The notes beneath the pieces are model-generated. The model made no database searches. It was not told the origin of the DNA and worked only from the letters and a program-made list of their open reading frames with translations. Shown here piece after piece: positions 1 to 12,549 of a stretch of DNA of 64,000 nt (positions are counted from its first letter, which is position 1; each line of letters opens with the position of its first letter). Source of the stretch: Humulus lupulus. Lineage: Eukaryota; Streptophyta; Magnoliopsida; Rosales; Cannabaceae. A program made the position numbers and the translations under genes. The stretch is from assembly GCF_963169125.1 (NCBI RefSeq), contig NC_084795.1:276034122-276098121 (forward strand). Direction: 5' to 3'.

Positions 1-399
1 TCCATCACGCTAGCTAAGAGCTCCTCACATCCCCCTGCGCAAAACTCTAGCTCTCGCTACAAGTATCATAAGCATGCAGAACCGTGCACCATACCAACTA
101 ACACAAGGCTCTCCACTCCCAAGCCCAAGAATTACTATACTTTCCTTGTCATTCACGATTGCTATTTAATTACTTACCCAATCCAAACCCTGGATCAAAC
201 CAAAGCCTGTCATAACCAGCTTTATCAGAATACCTGATGAGTCCTTTCCATAACCCAACTCATCTCTTAAGTTGCCAATACCGTATTACATTTCCCATCA
301 CAACATAACCATGTGATCCACATATATACCATCTTTATACCTTTCTCTATATATATACCAACAAAAGAAAAGCATGGTACCAAAGCCAAACAACATAAC
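1..399. other. Unassigned sequence left of the gag remnant
   Basis: I find no convincing coding frame or RNA gene here. It lies just past the C-terminal end of the minus-strand gag remnant at 400-834, so it may be decayed retroelement sequence, but no motif supports that. Confidence 0.3.
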
Positions 400-834
400 T
401 CAAAACTCAGGGCTAGTAAACTGACCTGTCACCCCCGAGGAACTAGTCTCGGTCTCAGACTCTAATTGCCCTGGAATAAACACTTGAGTTCGAATCGAGC
501 TATCTATCCTCCTCTGTTCAAGCTCTCTTAGCCTTGGGCAATTCTTCTTACGATGTCCAAACATTCCGCAAAAGAAGCATGCCTTTGCTCTGCATTCTCC
601 CAAATGATGCTTCTTACACCGAGCGCATTCTGGGTATGGCTTCCAACTTTTCTTCTTTCTTACTCCCATAAGTGGAGATACCACTATCTGAGTTCCGTGC
701 TCTCCAGCACTTTTCTGCCCAATCTGATGTCCTATGCTCTCAACAACAAGAGCCTTCATCAGCGACATCTTCAGTGCTCCAGGCAGCTTCTGCAACTTCC
801 GGCGACATCTTCGGTGCTCCAGGCGGTTCTGCAA
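400..834 (-). pseudogene. Ty3/gypsy-type gag remnant with CCHC zinc knuckle
   Basis: The 144-residue minus-strand frame contains two cysteine/histidine clusters. The second, CFFCGMFGHRKKNC, is a canonical CX2CX4HX4C zinc knuckle. The first, CARCKKHHLGEC, is the shortened variant that often precedes it in plant gypsy gag proteins. In this family the domain packages the element RNA. The frame is short and has no capsid domain or downstream protease/RT in the window, so this is a remnant. Its orientation agrees with the minus-strand LTR at 5695-6809, which suggests both belong to one gypsy element interrupted by the copia element between them; that link is inference. Confidence 0.65.
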
Positions 835-890
835 CTTCCGACGTCATCTTCGGCAACATCTTCGGCGCTCTAGGCGGTCTGCAACTCCAG
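763..890. repeat. Short tandem repeat, about 40-bp unit, three copies
   Basis: The unit containing CGACATCTTC..GTGCTCCAGGC..TCTGCAACTTCC repeats at 763 and 803, and again with a small insertion from about 854. It overlaps the upstream part of the gypsy gag remnant and is not present elsewhere in the window. Confidence 0.7.
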
Positions 891-932
891 GGGAAATCTC
901 TGTCCAACCCTCCTCGACAATCTCAGTCTTAT

Positions 933-1074
933 ATTCACTCTCACATATTCAGCCAACCTTTCCTTATCCTCTCACATCTCCCTGGCATAAAACAATTTTT
1001 TATTCACTCTCACATATTCAGCCAACCTTTCTTTATTCACGCCTCTCATGTCTCCCTGCCATAACACAATTTTT
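933..1074. repeat. Two tandem ~70-bp units upstream of the copia ORF
   Basis: A segment beginning ATTCACTCTCACATATTCAG and ending near CACAATTTTTTATT occurs twice in direct succession with a few differences. It lies just 5' of the copia reading frame and may be copia leader or flanking gypsy sequence. No 5' LTR or tRNA primer-binding site is visible here. Confidence 0.7.
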
Positions 1075-1121
1075 TATTTGATACATCCCCACTTGTCAGC
1101 CACCCCTAGCCACGTGTCATC

Positions 1122-4100
1122 ATGTCAAGCAGTGATGAAATTTCTTCTCAAATTAGTGGGCCTAACTCAAATCCAGCCCAAAGTCAGTCCTTTGGCTCCA
1201 TTTATAGTCATGATACCAGCTCTCTCCACATTACAGCCCACAAACTTGATGGTAGAAACTATTTACAGTGGGCACAGTCAGTAAAGTTAGTCATTTGTGG
1301 ACGTGGAAAACTCGGATATCTCACCGGTGACCTTCCTGCCCCTCCATTGACTGACTCAACCTACAAGGTATGGCAGGCTGAGAATTCTATTATACTTGCA
1401 TGGCTTATTAATTCAATGGATCCAAAGATCAGTCGCAGGTATTTATTTTTTAAAACTGCTAAGGAAGTATGGGATGCTGCAAAAAAGATGTACTCTGATC
1501 TTGGGAATGCCTCTAAGATTTTTGAAATTCGTACCAAACTCAAAGAAATCAAGCAAGGTAATCACACTGTTACCCAATATTTTTCAAACTTACAAGACCT
1601 GTGGCAGGAACTCGATTTGTATCTGGATACCACTCCTTTGTGTGCCACCTGCACCACTCTTCAGCGCCAACAATTAGAAAAAGAGCGGGTCTTTGAATTT
1701 CTTACTGGGTTGAACAGTAATCTTGATGAAGTTCAAGGTCGTTTGGTGAGTCGTTCTCCATTTCCTGACACTGAAGAAGCTTTCTCTAAGGTCAGACGTG
1801 AAGAAGCACGTCGTCGCGTCATGCTCACTACTCAAGAATTATCGCCCGTAGAGAGTTCAGCTCTTGTCTCAAAATCTGGTCCACCACCGTTTGGCAGATC
1901 AAATCCTGATCCTCGACCTAATCACAAGGGTGATCGACCTTGGTGTGATCACTGTCAACGTCATGGTCACACTCGCTCCACTTGTTGGGAAATTCATGGT
2001 AAACCACCAAATTGGACTCCCCGTCGGCAAAATGACAGAAAGGCCTACCAAACCCAGTCTGAGAATAGCACTACTCAAAGCGGTACTGCTGCCCTTTCAT
2101 TCAGTAAGGAACAACTCGAACATTTATACACACTCCTTGGTCAATCCTCCATAAAACCCAAATCTGGTCCCGAGTCTCATAGTGCTTTTGTTGCACACTC
2201 TGGTAATTTCTCTTCCGCTTCCCATACACCATGGATCATCGATTCAGGGGCGACTGATCACATGACAGGTTTACTTCATTTGTTTGATTCTTATAGTCCC
2301 TGCTCTACTGCCTCTAGTGTTAAGATTGCAGATGGTACTCACTCACCTATTGCTGGCATTGGCACCATAAAATTGTCTACTGATTTATTTCTTAAATCAG
2401 TTCTCTTTGTTCCTTCCTTAAAATGCAACTTAATCTTTGTTCAAAAATTAACCTCTGATAATCACTGTCTTGCTAAATTTATGTCTGATTCTTGTCAATT
2501 TTAGGATCTATCATCGGGGAGGACGATTGGCAGTGCTAGGATTCGTGACGACCTTTATTTCTTTCAGCACCCAAACAAAGAGTTGCCTTACCTGCACTGT
2601 TTAACTTCAAGTTCTATTTCTAATTCATCTTTTGATGCAACTTCTCAAAAAATTATGTTGTGGCATTGTCGACTTGGACATCCAAGTTTTTTATATTTAA
2701 GACATTTGTTTCCTTTTTTGTTTTTAAATAAAAATGTTGCGGATTTTCAATGTGATATTTGCCAACTTGCTAAACATACTCGTGTTTCATTTCCTCACAA
2801 ACTGTATACACCCTCTAGTCCTTTCTCTCTTATTCATAGTGACGTATGGGGACCATCCAAGGTCACGACTTCTTCTGGTAAACGTTGGTTTATTATATTC
2901 ATTCATGACCATACACGAATTACTTGGGTGTACCTTCTTAGGCACAAATCCGAAACCTGTCAGGTATTCCAAAACTTCCACAAAATGATCCAAACACAGT
3001 ACCAGACATCTATTCGGACACTTCGTACCGATAACGGTACTGAATACTTCAATACCACTCTTGGTCCCTACCTTCTACAAAATGGGATTGTTCACCAGAG
3101 CTCGTGTGTAGATACTCCGCAGCAGAATGGAGTAGCCGAAAGGAAAAATCGTCACCTCTTAGAAGTAGCCCGTGCTATCATGTTCAACATGAATGTTCCA
3201 AAATATCTTTGGGGCGATGCTGTTCTCACTGCTACTTATCTAATCAATCTCCTTCCCAGTCGGCCTCTTCAATTTAAGACACCATATTCTATTCTTCAGT
3301 TTCTTTATCCTCACATTTCCACAAATACTCTGCCAGTAAAAGTCTTTGGGTGCACCACCTTTGTCCATGTGCACTCCCAACACCGGAGTAAACTTGATCC
3401 TAAAGCCATAAAAACAGTTTTCCTAGGATATCCTCCTACACAGAAAGGCTATTGCTGTTACTGTCCCCTCACCAAGAAAATCTACATCTCTCGCGATGTA
3501 ACTTTTTTCGAAAATACTCCATACTTCAGTCCCACTCAGCTTCAGGGGGAGCATATTCATCACAAGCAAGAAGCTCAGTGGTCGTGGGGTTTAGAATTAC
3601 CCCTAGACTTGTCCTTTCCTCCAGTGAATGAAATCATTCCCGAACTAGAAAATCTTCCACCTTCTCATGACTCTCAAAATCAAAACATGCAGAAAGAAAT
3701 TCGGGTGTATACCAGAAGAGAAAGAAATAAACAAGTGACGAATTCTCATCACAGTCAAGAGGCCGATCCAGTGATAGAACCACCTCAGTTAAAAGATTCA
3801 GGTACTCTACCCTCAAACACTCAATTAGATCTAGATATTCTTATTGCTTTAAGAAAAGGAAGTAGATCTTGCACCCAACACCCTATTTCAAAATTCATCT
3901 CTTATGCAAAATTATCCTCTCCATTTAAAGCTTTTACCACTAGTCTATCAGATGTTGTGATTCCCAGAAATATCAATGAAGCACTTGGTACTCCTCAATG
4001 GAAGACAGCAGTTCTCGAAGAGATGAAAGCACTTGAGCAGAATGGTACTTGGCGATTAGTGGAGTTACCACCAGATAAGAAAGTAATAGGGTGCAAATGG

Positions 4101-5496
4101 GTGTTCACAGTAAAATATAATGCAAATGGATCTATTGAAAGGTACAAAGCTCGGTTAGTTGCCAAGGGTTTTACTCAAACCTACGGAATTGACTACACTG
4201 AAACATTCGCTCCGGTTGCCAAACTCAATACCATCAGAGTATTGCTCTCGCTTGCAGTCAACTTAAATTGGGAATTACATCAACTTGATGTAAAAAATGC
4301 ATTCTTAAATGGTGAGCTGGAAGAAGAAGTGTACATGAGTCAGCCTCCGGGTTTTGAAGAATCTCCCAATACAACCAAAGTTTGCAAGCTAAACAAATCG
4401 CTCTACGGTCAAACAATCTCCTCGTGCATGGTTCAATCGGTTCTTGAAGGTTATCAAGGAACTTGGATACATACAAGGTCAGACTGACCATACTCTCTTC
4501 ATCAAACACTTAGAAAGAGGGAAAATGTCAGTTCTGATTGTATATGTTGATGATATCATTGTCACTGGCAACCATACTGAAGAGGTGATTCGGATTAAAG
4601 AAATGTTGGCAAAGGAGTTCGAAGTCAAGGATCTCTGTGAACTCAGATATTTTCTTTGAATGGAATTTGCTAGAAGCAAAAATGGAATTTCTGTTTCTCA
4701 AAGAAAATACACTCTTGATCTCTTGAATGAGACAGGAATGCTAGGCAGTAAACCTAGCAAAACTCCAATCGAGCTCGGAGACAAGAGGAAAATGTTTGAA
4801 GGAAACCCAGTTGACAAAGAAAGGTACCAACAACTAGTAGGAAAGCTTATCTACCTCTCTCATACCAGACCAGATATTGCCTTTGCAGTAAGTCTGGTCA
4901 GTCAATACATGCATGATCCATGTCAAGGACATCTTAATGCAGTATATAGAATTCTGAGGTATTTAAAGCAAACACCAGGAAAAGGTCTTTTCTTCAAAAA
5001 GACTACTGAAAGAAAAGTTGAAGTATTCACAGATGCAGACTGGACTGGGTCAGTTGATGATAGAAAATCTACATCTGGATATTGTACAATTGTATGGGGC
5101 AATGTGGTAACATGGCGAAGTAAAAAGCAAACAGTGGTTGCAAGAAGCAGTGCCGAAGAAGAGTATAGAGCCATGGCCCACGGAATATGTGAAGCGATAT
5201 GGATCAGACGCCTGTTAAGAGAACTAAAGATTGAATATGAAGCTCCCATTCAGCTTTACTGTGATAATCAATCTACCATCAGTATTGCACGCAACCCTAT
5301 ACATCATGACAGAACTAAACACGTGGAAGTAGATCATCACTTTATCAAAGAGAAGATTGATGGGGGAATTGTCAACATCAAATATGTTCATACAGATCAA
5401 CAATTGGTTGATATTCTCACAAAGGGGTTATCTGAGCGAGTATTTGAGTTCCTAGTAAACAAGCTTGGACTCATCAATATCTATGGTCCAGCTTGA
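1122..5496 (+). pseudogene. Copia gag-pol polyprotein, disrupted
   Basis: The order is a copia gag domain, the zinc knuckle CDHCQRHGHTRSTC, the protease motif DSGATDHM, an integrase HHCC region ([16 protein letters not shown]) with core acidic residues in HSDVWGP, TDNGTEY and [10 protein letters not shown] with YVDDIIVTG near 4550, and RNase H ending in the copia adenosine-type signature RTKHVEVDHHFIKEK. It is broken by an in-frame TAG at 2502, which copy B reads as Gln, by a small deletion causing a frameshift near 4411, and by a TGA at 4657. The protein would make integrated copies of the element; with these lesions it cannot act autonomously. Confidence 0.92.
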
Positions 5497-5503
5497 GGGG
5501 GAG

Positions 5504-5694
5504 TGTTAACAGTCAGAAAATAATGTCAATACGTTACAAATGGATGTTTTCGTTTCCTAAAGTCTATAGGAATTCTCTTTTATTGTATTTATGTTGTATT
5601 AATGTGTAGATCTGTATATAAGCCTAAGTTCTAGCTTGTAAAATACACAGAAATAAACACATACTTTTCTCTCCCAGTTTTATAGGTTTCCACA
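5504..5694 (+). repeat. Copia 3' LTR, copy A
   Basis: It starts TGTTAACAGTC directly after the purine-rich tract and probably ends TTTCCACA. It contains a TATA-like TATATAAGCC near 5615 and an AATAAA near 5652. The right end is inferred from the CA terminus, because shared flanking sequence hides the true boundary. Confidence 0.7.
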
Positions 5695-7112
<1,418 letters not shown>

Positions 7113-7360
7113 CACTACAAAAAAGATTGCTTTTGCCGATGCGTTTTTGCGCCAGAAAAAATTAAATTTACGCCGGAAAAAGGTCCTCTGGACTTTGTCG
7201 ACGTGTTTTTGAATGGACAAAGGCTAACTGTGAAAGTCGGTCATTAATAGGACTTTTGTCGGCGTAAAACGAACGGCGCGGACAAAAGTATCTTTTACCG
7301 ACTCAAAGCTACGCTGGGAAAAGTAATATTTTTTAATATAAAATTAAAATATATAATAAA
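7113..7360 (+). mobile_element. CACTA-like transposon terminus with subterminal repeats
   Basis: The sequence CACTACAAAAAAGA at 7113 is the typical 5' end of CACTA (En/Spm) DNA transposons. It is followed by GC-rich direct and inverted short motifs such as TACGCCGG, GTCGGCG and CCGACGTG, as expected of transposase-binding subterminal repeats. No opposite end with TAGTG is visible. The same terminus recurs at 12106 (mutated to CACCA), 29792 and 43890. Confidence 0.6.
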
Positions 7361-7374
7361 AATATTTAAATATT
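7361..7374. repeat. 14-bp target site duplication, left copy
   Basis: AATATTTAAATATT here is repeated exactly at 8786-8799, flanking the plastid/LINE insertion. The uninterrupted site is visible in the paralogous blocks near 12357, 30041 and 44142. Confidence 0.85.
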
Positions 7375-7479
7375 AACCCCTTTTGGGTGGGAGGAAAGAA
7401 CCAATATACTATCGTAATCAACTATATTTAATCATTTATCCTATTAAATTAAATTAAATACATTAACCCCATTATCCTG

Positions 7480-7550
7480 GGCGGATAGCGGGAATCGAAC
7501 CCGCGTCTTCTCCTTGGCAAAGAGAAATTTTACCATTCAACTATATCCGC
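7480..7550 (-). tRNA. trnG-GCC: Plastid-type tRNA-Gly(GCC), nuclear copy
   Basis: The minus strand folds as a 71-nt tRNA. The acceptor arms GCGGATA and TATCCGC pair, the T-loop region GGTTCGATTCC is intact, and the anticodon GCC sits in TTTGCCAAG. It is the plastid trnG-GCC gene carried in the plastid insertion beside psbZ. A nuclear transcript is not implied, because A and B box function in this context is unknown. Confidence 0.9.
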
Positions 7551-7969
7551 ACTTGTTTTTGTTCGTGATACCCAAGTATGGATCATATTTTGGCAGAGCG
7601 AAGCCAAACACTCTCTATTTATTATTTATAAATATTATATTTGTATGTACAACTTTAGTTTAGTACATTTTTTTATTCCATTTCAACGATTTCTATAATT
7701 AATATTTCTATACTTAATATAATGTATTATAATACATAATGCATATTTATTACATATATAAATATAAATTTTGAATTTGCAAAATTTTACAAAATAAAGA
7801 CACAAATCAAATAAGTTTGACCCCTCCCGTTAATTTTTAGAATTTTTTTCGTTATTTGCAATTTGGGAACTTCTAACTTATCTTATATTGTATTGTATTG
7901 AATTTGAACGTGTCTTATAACCTGAAAGAATTCGGGGAGGGGTCGTTTTTGGACCTAGAACAACCAGGT

Positions 7970-8290
<321 letters not shown>

Positions 8291-8442
8291 CTATATATAC
8301 AGATAGCTAGATCTATAGATTCATAATCGATGTATTTTTATAATATATATGTATTTCTATAATATATATAAATAGTAATATTATCAACTTATATCGGTAT
8401 GTCTTATTCAGTGGAAAAAAAATAAAATAGAAATTATCTTTC

Positions 8443-8475
8443 GGAGAGATGGCCGAGTGGTTGATAGCTCCGGTC
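8443..8475 (+). pseudogene. trnS-UGA: Truncated plastid trnS-UGA
   Basis: GGAGAGATGGCCGAGTGG begins the plastid tRNA-Ser(UGA), but the sequence breaks off after the D-arm and start of the anticodon stem (CTCCGGTC), where LINE sequence begins. Without anticodon loop, T-arm and 3' acceptor strand it cannot be a tRNA. Confidence 0.85.
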
Positions 8476-8785
8476 CAAGATTAGTGACTTTAGGAAGAAA
8501 TTTTTTGCTGCAACCATTGCAGCGCTAGTTTATCATATATGGAGAGCTCGGAATGAAGTTTATTGGAATCAATGTATCCCAACAATTGAGATAATGGTGA
8601 GAAGAATTAAATGTGAAGTGAAAATTAGAATTACAAATACATGGAAAAAAGAACTTACACAGCAGGATAGGGATTGGGTGGAAATACTGTAATTAGATAT
8701 ACTATCTGGGTTGTTTCATTAGCCCTGCTTAGTTTGTAAATTTGAGATTGAAGTAATACACATTGAGCTGATTGATTAAAAAAAA
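8476..8785 (+). mobile_element. LINE 3' end fragment with poly(A)
   Basis: The frame ending ITNTWKKELTQQDRDWVEIL and the preceding VYHIWRARNEVYWNQ resemble the C-terminal region of LINE2 at 27830-28012. A short 3' untranslated stretch and an A-rich tail end at 8785. It is severely 5'-truncated. Confidence 0.8.
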
Positions 8786-8799
8786 AATATTTAAATATT
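8786..8799. repeat. 14-bp target site duplication, right copy
   Basis: Exact copy of 7361-7374, directly after the LINE poly(A) tail. The A-run makes the left limit ambiguous by one or two bases. Confidence 0.85.
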
Positions 8800-8963
8800 T
8801 ATGTATGCATAAATATGCCGAATCTAAACGGAAAAGAAATTTTTGTTTACTTATTTTGAAATTCATAAAAATTGAAAAAGTGGAGATGATATTATAAATT
8901 CCAAAGTAGAGCATGGTGATAAGTTGCAAGAAACATCTTTGAATTTAATGAATTCAACTAATC

Positions 8964-11061
8964 TTATTTTTCAATTTCTAGTAAAATTTCAGCGGGGAAC
9001 ATTAGCTGTCCAAGTGAAATATCACTAAAACGCTTGGCTAACAATCGTTTGCGAGCAAGAAGTTGTTGAGAAACTAGCTTCATTGTTGGTCGATACATTG
9101 GTTTGGCATTTAGGCATGCAAATCCCAGCGTAGTAATAAGAACAATATCACTCTCAACAATCCGATTTCTTGGCGGTGATGGGCGATGGTCTATTATTTC
9201 AGTCAGCAACATATTTTGAATTGACGATGATGAAGATGACAATGATGACAAAAATTCTCCAGGGTGCTTACCCATTAGCATTTCTAGTACCACTACACCA
9301 AAGCTATAAACGTCACATTTTTCCGTTATGGCCATGGTGTAGGCAAATTCTACATGTCATTCACAACAAGATGAAGTATCCTTGAGTTAAAGATTCGAAT
9401 TTCTTTCAAAATCAATGATTTAATTTCACTTCAACACATGTAAGTGTAAAGAATATTAATTTGGCAAGGGAATGGAATGGAATGTAAAAAAAGTTACCTG
9501 GAGCAATATAGCCGTATGTACCAGCAATCATGGTTCGATTGGAAGTATCGGGATCAAGTAATCTTGCGGTTCCATAATCAGACACAAAAGCCTCAAATTC
9601 TGAGTTCAATAAGATGTTGGTGCTCGTTACATCACGATGAACAATTGGAGGAGTGCAATCATGATGCATGTAAGACAATGCATAAGATATGCCTTTGATG
9701 ACATTAATTCTCTTACTCCAATCTAATTCCACAGCTTCTAAATCATCGCTTAGAACACAAAACAAGCTTCCTCTTTCCATATACTCGTAAATCAAAAACA
9801 TGCTTCTTTTGTTCAAACAGAATCCATAGAGTCTTATGATATTTTTGTGACGAATTTTAGTCAACGTTTCTACCTCATTCTCAAAACTCTTTCTGAATGA
9901 TACTTCTTCTGCCTCTGAACTGTGAAGCTTCTTCAAGGCAACTACTTTGCCACTAGGTAGTTGTGCTCTATATACACTACCGTAACCACCTGTTCCAACG
10001 CAATATCGAATGTCAAAATCTTCCGTTGCTTTTAGGATATCTTCAAATGCAATTTTCCCATCATAATTCCATACCGACAATATATCACCATTTTTTGAAG
10101 CTCGTTTAGTAGGTTGGACTTGTCTAGTTTTGAAAAGACACTTATGGGCCAACTGCAATAAAATGATCAAACAAAAGACAGAGAAGGCCAAGACGACGCA
10201 AATAATGATCGCAACTTGAGGGGTATATTCGGGGGTAGACTCGGGGCAATGAAGGGGAGGGTAGAAAGAAAAGAGGTCAAGCTCTTTGCCGGTTGGACAC
10301 TTTAAAGAGTTGTAAGAAAGATCCAAATACTCTAAGTTTGTCATGCGGGCAAATTCAGAAGGTATGATCCCTGATATGTTATTATATGATAAGTCCAAGG
10401 AATTCAACTTTCTGAGCTTTACAATATTTGAATCCATGGAACCATATATTCTATTTGAACCTAGCCAAAGATATTCAATTGATTGTAAAGCCGTAAGAAT
10501 TGGCATAATTGGACTGCTAAAATGGTTATGGCTCAAATTTAATGCAATAAGATTCTTTAAACTACCCAATTCTCTTGGAATAGAACCATTTAGGTCATTA
10601 TAAGAAAGATCAAACACCATCAACCTGGAGAGGTTGGCAATTGAAAGAGGTAATTGGCCTGTTAGATAATTTTTGGAAAGGTGAAGGTGGGCGAGCTTTG
10701 AAAGAGTACCTATGTGGGATGGAAAAACTCCATAAAGCCCGGCACAGGAAATATTCAGATGGACTAAGTTTGGAAAGCAAGACCAGTTGAATTTCTCCAA
10801 TAACCAGATTGGACAATATTCACAATATTCACAATAATACTGAGAAAGAGTAATTTGAGTAATCTGTCCAGCGGGGTCGCAAGTGATACCAGACCAATTG
10901 CAATATTGGGTTGCATTGTCGACAGAGTCGTGGCTGCACCACCCATTTAGCAGCAATGAAAGCACTTCTTGTTGATCTCTGGGGTACGGTGAAGCTTGAA
11001 CTAAGACATTGGCTGCATAGACTAGTCCTACAATAATGAGTATTAAAGTGGAGGATTTCAT
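8964..11061 (-). CDS. LRR receptor-like kinase RLK1 (MIK2-like), short ectodomain
   Basis: Two exons, 11061-9498 and 9349-8964, joined at CAG/GTAAC and TGTAG/AA, give 649 residues and restore [21 protein letters not shown] signal peptide (about 1-24) is followed by a cap with paired cysteines, about 7 LRRs (roughly 97-265), a transmembrane helix (about 290-312) and a Ser/Thr kinase (about 372-640). Visible kinase motifs are the P-loop GTGGYGSVY, the ATP-binding lysine in VVALKKLH, the helix-C glutamate in FENEVETL, and [11 protein letters not shown] is replaced by DYG and the Lys two after the catalytic Asp is Thr, whereas RLK3 has Lys. It should sit in the plasma membrane and sense an extracellular ligand; the ligand is unknown. 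Compared with RLK3, LRRs 5 to 15 are missing in frame. Subfamily naming is from overall resemblance only. Confidence 0.88.
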
Positions 11062-11694
11062 GGTTTACAGATATGAGTGAGTGACTGCTTCCACGGTCAG
11101 CTTGAAGACGTTATTATATAGTACTTTGCGACAGTGACACAAGAATAATTGAACCACGTGGTAAACACGGCCACACTGTCATTCTTATTGACTTTTAATT
11201 TATATATTTTACTTTATCTCATATGATATGATGAGTTTTTTAATCAACATCATAATAAAATATTGACTGGACATGGGGCATGCAATCAACATCAACAGCC
11301 AGCCTAAAGTTCATTTCATTACAAGCTTAAAGTACTGAAGCCAATTTTTCCATTTTCAAAATTAACTTTGCATTGAATGATGATGATTTTAATTGGATAA
11401 TCAATTGACAAAATGTTATTTGACAGGGAAGGGGCTACTTCCACTTCAATGACTCCAACGTGATTGAAGGGCTCGGGCAATACTACTTTTCAATCTTCAT
11501 CAACCATTACTGCAACTAACTAAATTGAAATATAGCAAACTAAATAACTACTTGGCCCCAATGAAGCTTTCGAGTTGACTGGCTTTAAATTCCATGCTAT
11601 CACGTTTCCGATGAAGTTCCAGGATCTTTCCATGTTCTTTCTTCGTAGATGCATACATACATATATGTGTGCTTTGGCTACCCCTCTCCTCTAA
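11062..11694. other. RLK1 upstream region (duplicated promoter block)
   Basis: Non-coding, AT-rich sequence shared almost throughout with 33119-33785 upstream of RLK2 and in part with 47238-47490 upstream of RLK3. Apart from the TATA box I identify no elements. It ends abruptly at 11694, where family G LTR sequence begins. Confidence 0.6.
11113..11121 (-). promoter_or_regulatory. TATA box of RLK1
   Basis: The minus strand reads ACTATATAATAACG about 55 bases upstream of the RLK1 ATG. The same element is kept upstream of RLK3 (47294-47303) and, slightly altered, RLK2 (about 33176-33184), so it is the likely core promoter. It implies a short 5' leader. Confidence 0.55.
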
Positions 11695-12540
<846 letters not shown>

Positions 12541-12549
12541 TTATTTGAA

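Larger units (their letters stand above)
1122..5694 (+). mobile_element. Ty1/copia retrotransposon, copy A, lacking a 5' LTR
   Basis: The body encodes gag, protease, integrase, reverse transcriptase and RNase H in copia order, followed by a purine-rich tract (GAGGGGGAG at 5495-5503) and one 191-bp LTR. No matching LTR lies upstream in the window, so the element is incomplete at its 5' end. Copy B at 57459-60898 is the same element in a duplicated block, because sequence beyond its LTR is also shared. Confidence 0.9.

Noticed and set aside
600..1121. Search for a copia 5' LTR and primer-binding site
   Set aside because: No TGTTAACAGTC sequence or TGGTATCAGA-like site is present; the 5' LTR is absent from the window.
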